Assembly: GCF_036346875.1 (NCBI RefSeq)
Contig: NZ_CP107852.1
Location: 4,340,001-4,404,000, forward strand
Direction of reading: 5' to 3'
Source of the DNA: Nocardia sp. NBC_00508
GTDB taxonomy: Bacteria > Actinomycetota > Actinomycetes > Mycobacteriales > Mycobacteriaceae
Length of the DNA: 64,000 nt
Shown: piece after piece, positions 62,144 through 64,000 of the stretch
Position numbering within the stretch: position 1 is the stretch's first letter
Layout of the letters: each line of letters opens with the position of its first letter
Notes under the pieces: model-generated
Told to the model about the DNA's origin: nothing
The model's database searches: none
The model's input: the letters and a program-made list of their open reading frames with translations, nothing else
Translations under genes and position numbers: made by a program

Positions 62144-63487
62144 TCACGCCTTGACACGGGCGTCGATCGTCGTGTGGGCCTGTTGCCGCCACTCCGTAAC
62201 TGCTCTCGTGCGCAGACCGCCCAGCGCAGCGTCGAACTGCTTGGCGCGCTTGGTGACGGTGAGGCCGACGTAGGTGCGCGCGTTGGTGAGCGCGCCGGTC
62301 GCCACCGCGCAGGCTTCGTCCACCTCTCCGGAGGCCAGCAGCGCCGTGGCGTGTTCGAAGCGGACCAGGGCGGGTTCCATGGTCTCCGACGGGTCGTACA
62401 GCGCCATCGCGTGCGCCGCCGCCGCGGCGGTCTCGTCGGCCCGGCCGAGGCGGGAATATCCGATCGCTTGATAAAAGGCGAGTTTCTCGGGTCGGAAAGA
62501 GAAGATACCGACCGAAAGGTCTTCCGGCCCGACATCGTCCAATGCCGCGGCCGATCGCGTGATACAGCGCGCGAATTCATCGGCGTGACCGAGGCTGGCA
62601 TGTGCGCGCGCGGCCATTCCCCACAACCATGCGGCAGCGGGGCCGTATGACGGATTTTCTTGCAAACGACCATCGAGAAGCTGCAAAACTTCCTTCGGTT
62701 TATCGCTATAGGTCGGCAAATACGCGAGTCCGGCCAGGGCGATGTCTTCCGAATAGCGGTCGCCGATGTCCTGCGCGGCGTGGATCGCGGTGGCGTACCA
62801 CATCCGCGCCTGACCGAAATGACCCTCGTTGAACAGGATCTCGCCGACCACGTTCGCCAGTCGGCCTGCGGTGCGCACCAGCCGGACCTGCTGATGGGTC
62901 GGTTGCCGTTCGCCGAGGCAGCCGCGGACCAGGCGGAACTGCTCCAGGCCGGCATGCAGCAGTTCGTGCGGTGGCACCTGCACCACTCGCGTGCCGAGGA
63001 CCTCGGCAGACTGCTCCAGGAACACCAGTCGGCGCTCGCTGATCGACCCGGCGTCCAGAGTCGCGAGCATCCGCTCCGGTTCGTTCGCCACCAGGTCCGC
63101 CGCCTGGCCTGCCATGCCTGCGCCGATGCAGGCCAGCAGTTCTCGCCTTCTCACGTCGTCTTCCTCGACTTCCTTGTCGAGCCCGATTTCCCTACCGAGC
63201 TTGGTGTGCCTTTCGGGCGCCGGATCGGCGCTTTCGCGGTTGGAGACCGACTCCCGTCCCGCGGTGATCGCCCGCTCGAATCGGGTGACAACGGCTGAAT
63301 CGGCTTGCGATACAACCCTGTCGAGCAGTCGCTGGCTAGCGGCGTGCATTCGGGTCGTCCGGCCGTTCTCCCATAGGACCACGGTGCGCGGGGTGACGCC
63401 CACCAGACGTGCGAATTCGTAACGGCTTCGCTTCATCGCCGTGCGAAGCGCATGTACTGCTTCGCCCGTCCAGTCGACCTCCACCAT
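62144..63487 (-). CDS. XRE-family regulator with TPR-like C-terminal region
   Basis: Protein of 447 residues. The N-terminal XRE helix-turn-helix (about 8-62) has HALRTAMKRSRYEFARLVG and VTPRTVVLWENGRTTRM. The rest (about 120-445) is a helical repeat region of the TPR kind (ARMWYATAIHAAQDIGDRYS, AFYQAIGYSRLGRADETAA). Such XRE-TPR proteins are common one-component regulators in actinomycetes and often control small neighbouring genes or secondary metabolism. The C terminus converges on the NRPS unit. It is divergent from a small ORF 257 bases away, a possible target. Confidence 0.87.
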   Translation of the reverse strand: MVEVDWTGEAVHALRTAMKRSRYEFARLVGVTPRTVVLWENGRTTRMHAASQRLLDRVVSQADSAVVTRFERAITAGRESVSNRESADPAPERHTKLGREIGLDKEVEEDDVRRRELLACIGAGMAGQAADLVANEPERMLATLDAGSISERRLVFLEQSAEVLGTRVVQVPPHELLHAGLEQFRLVRGCLGERQPTHQQVRLVRTAGRLANVVGEILFNEGHFGQARMWYATAIHAAQDIGDRYSEDIALAGLAYLPTYSDKPKEVLQLLDGRLQENPSYGPAAAWLWGMAARAHASLGHADEFARCITRSAAALDDVGPEDLSVGIFSFRPEKLAFYQAIGYSRLGRADETAAAAAHAMALYDPSETMEPALVRFEHATALLASGEVDEACAVATGALTNARTYVGLTVTKRAKQFDAALGGLRTRAVTEWRQQAHTTIDARVKA

Positions 63488-63744
63488 AGGTCTCGCTTCC
63501 TTGCTCCAGGACGATACAAACGGAAAGTACTCGCAATTACCGCATTAGGGACTGTTATCTACCGAATCGCAACGCGCACTGTTGAATCTGCATCCGGCAT
63601 CGGGGGTCACGCCCAAACCCTGTCGAGGGCGTCCATCGACCGGTACCCGGCGCACGGTCCCGGCACGGCCCGATCCATCCGTGTCGAGCGCGGTTCCGGC
63701 GGCGCCCTCTCGGTGCCGGGTGCACGCACTTGTGGAGGTGAGAG

Positions 63745-63933
63745 ATGGACGTGTTGCACTCTGATGTCCGGGAGCTGTGGCGGGTGCAAAGCCGCGACTG
63801 CACCCAGGAACCGTTCGGCCTGAGCTACGACCGCGCGCGGTTCATCCGCGCCGTCCATGCCGGGCACGGCGCGAGCTGCCGTCAGTACCTAGCCGCCTCG
63901 GCGTATTGTTTCCGGCAGGTCCCAGGCCAGTGA
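63745..63933 (+). CDS. Small protein of unknown function
   Basis: ORF of 62 residues with a strong ribosome-binding site (GGAGGTGAGAG directly before ATG). It has three Cys (DCTQEP, SCRQYL, YCFRQV) and the motif SRDCTQEPFGLSYDRARF. No signal peptide or membrane segment is present. I do not recognise it. It is divergent from the XRE-TPR regulator, and small genes next to such regulators are often their targets. The Cys spacing does not fit WhiB or ferredoxin patterns. Confidence 0.6.
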   Translation: MDVLHSDVRELWRVQSRDCTQEPFGLSYDRARFIRAVHAGHGASCRQYLAASAYCFRQVPGQ

Positions 63934-63939
63934 TCGGCC

Positions 63940-64000
63940 GTGGAACCGCTGCTGGGCATGCTCAGCGCATGCCTGCTGCTGGTGGCGCTGATCACCGCCG
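63940..64000 (+). CDS. Start of a membrane protein, cut by the window end
   Basis: From GTG at 63940 (or ATG at 63958) the frame is open to the window end and encodes a short polar start followed by MLSACLLLVALITA, the beginning of a hydrophobic helix or signal peptide. It begins six bases after the preceding small gene, suggesting an operon. Too little is present to name it. Confidence 0.45.
   Translation, partial: MEPLLGMLSACLLLVALITA

Overview
This is about 64 kb of high-GC actinobacterial DNA, most likely from Nocardia or a close relative in the Nocardiaceae. The signs are mycolic-acid-lineage genes (prrAB, accD3, echA6, an MT0933-type antitoxin, ligD), a steroid-degradation reductase (kshB) with a KstR-type operator, a conservon (cvnABCD), a mycofactocin locus, and a very large NRPS with an MbtH partner. 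All 64 kb are chromosome-like. I see no rRNA, tRNA, CRISPR array, transposase or phage gene.

Layout. 0.1-5.0 kb: PrrA-PrrB two-component system, a secreted haemophore-like protein and propionyl-CoA synthetase PrpE, all on the minus strand. 5.4-10.4 kb: a four-gene conservon (sensor kinase with a long GLPQR repeat tail, roadblock protein, DUF742 protein, small GTPase). 10.4-18.0 kb: accD3, an aldo-keto reductase, echA6, a metallo-beta-lactamase-fold protein, an MT0933-type antitoxin and DNA ligase LigD. Several of these genes are neighbours in Mycobacterium tuberculosis (Rv0902c-Rv0909), here rearranged. 18-38 kb: a housekeeping and accessory stretch with a secreted lipase, an ECF-type transporter, a Baeyer-Villiger monooxygenase with a divergent AraC regulator, a cyclic-nucleotide-type phosphodiesterase, a MarR/DinB-like pair, a pseudouridine synthase, a class III cyclase, hydrolases, a nuclease-like protein, a TetR/SPW pair, a ferredoxin reductase, a racemase and an AlkD-like protein.

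38-45.5 kb: kshB and a TetR gene face a mycofactocin locus of mftA, an in-frame mftB-mftC fusion, mftF and mftG. mftD and mftE are not in their usual place. 45.6-62.1 kb: a GAF-domain regulator, a 406-residue eroded NRPS-like protein, a 4382-residue NRPS and MbtH, read as one coupled unit. The NRPS reading frame is intact over 13 kb, yet all four adenylation domains have a changed or deleted A3 (P-loop) motif, two lack the C-terminal subdomain, and one has no carrier protein. 62.1-64 kb: an XRE/TPR regulator, a small ORF and the start of a membrane protein.

Scattered between genes are eight copies or part-copies of a roughly 125 bp interspersed repeat. Four of its six sites lie directly upstream of a start codon in the same orientation (prrA, echA6, a racemase, mftG). 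One copy supplies the stop codon of a gene. The strongest candidates for something undescribed are the NRPS with systematically altered A domains, the mftBC fusion with a KstR-like operator before mftA, and this repeat family.
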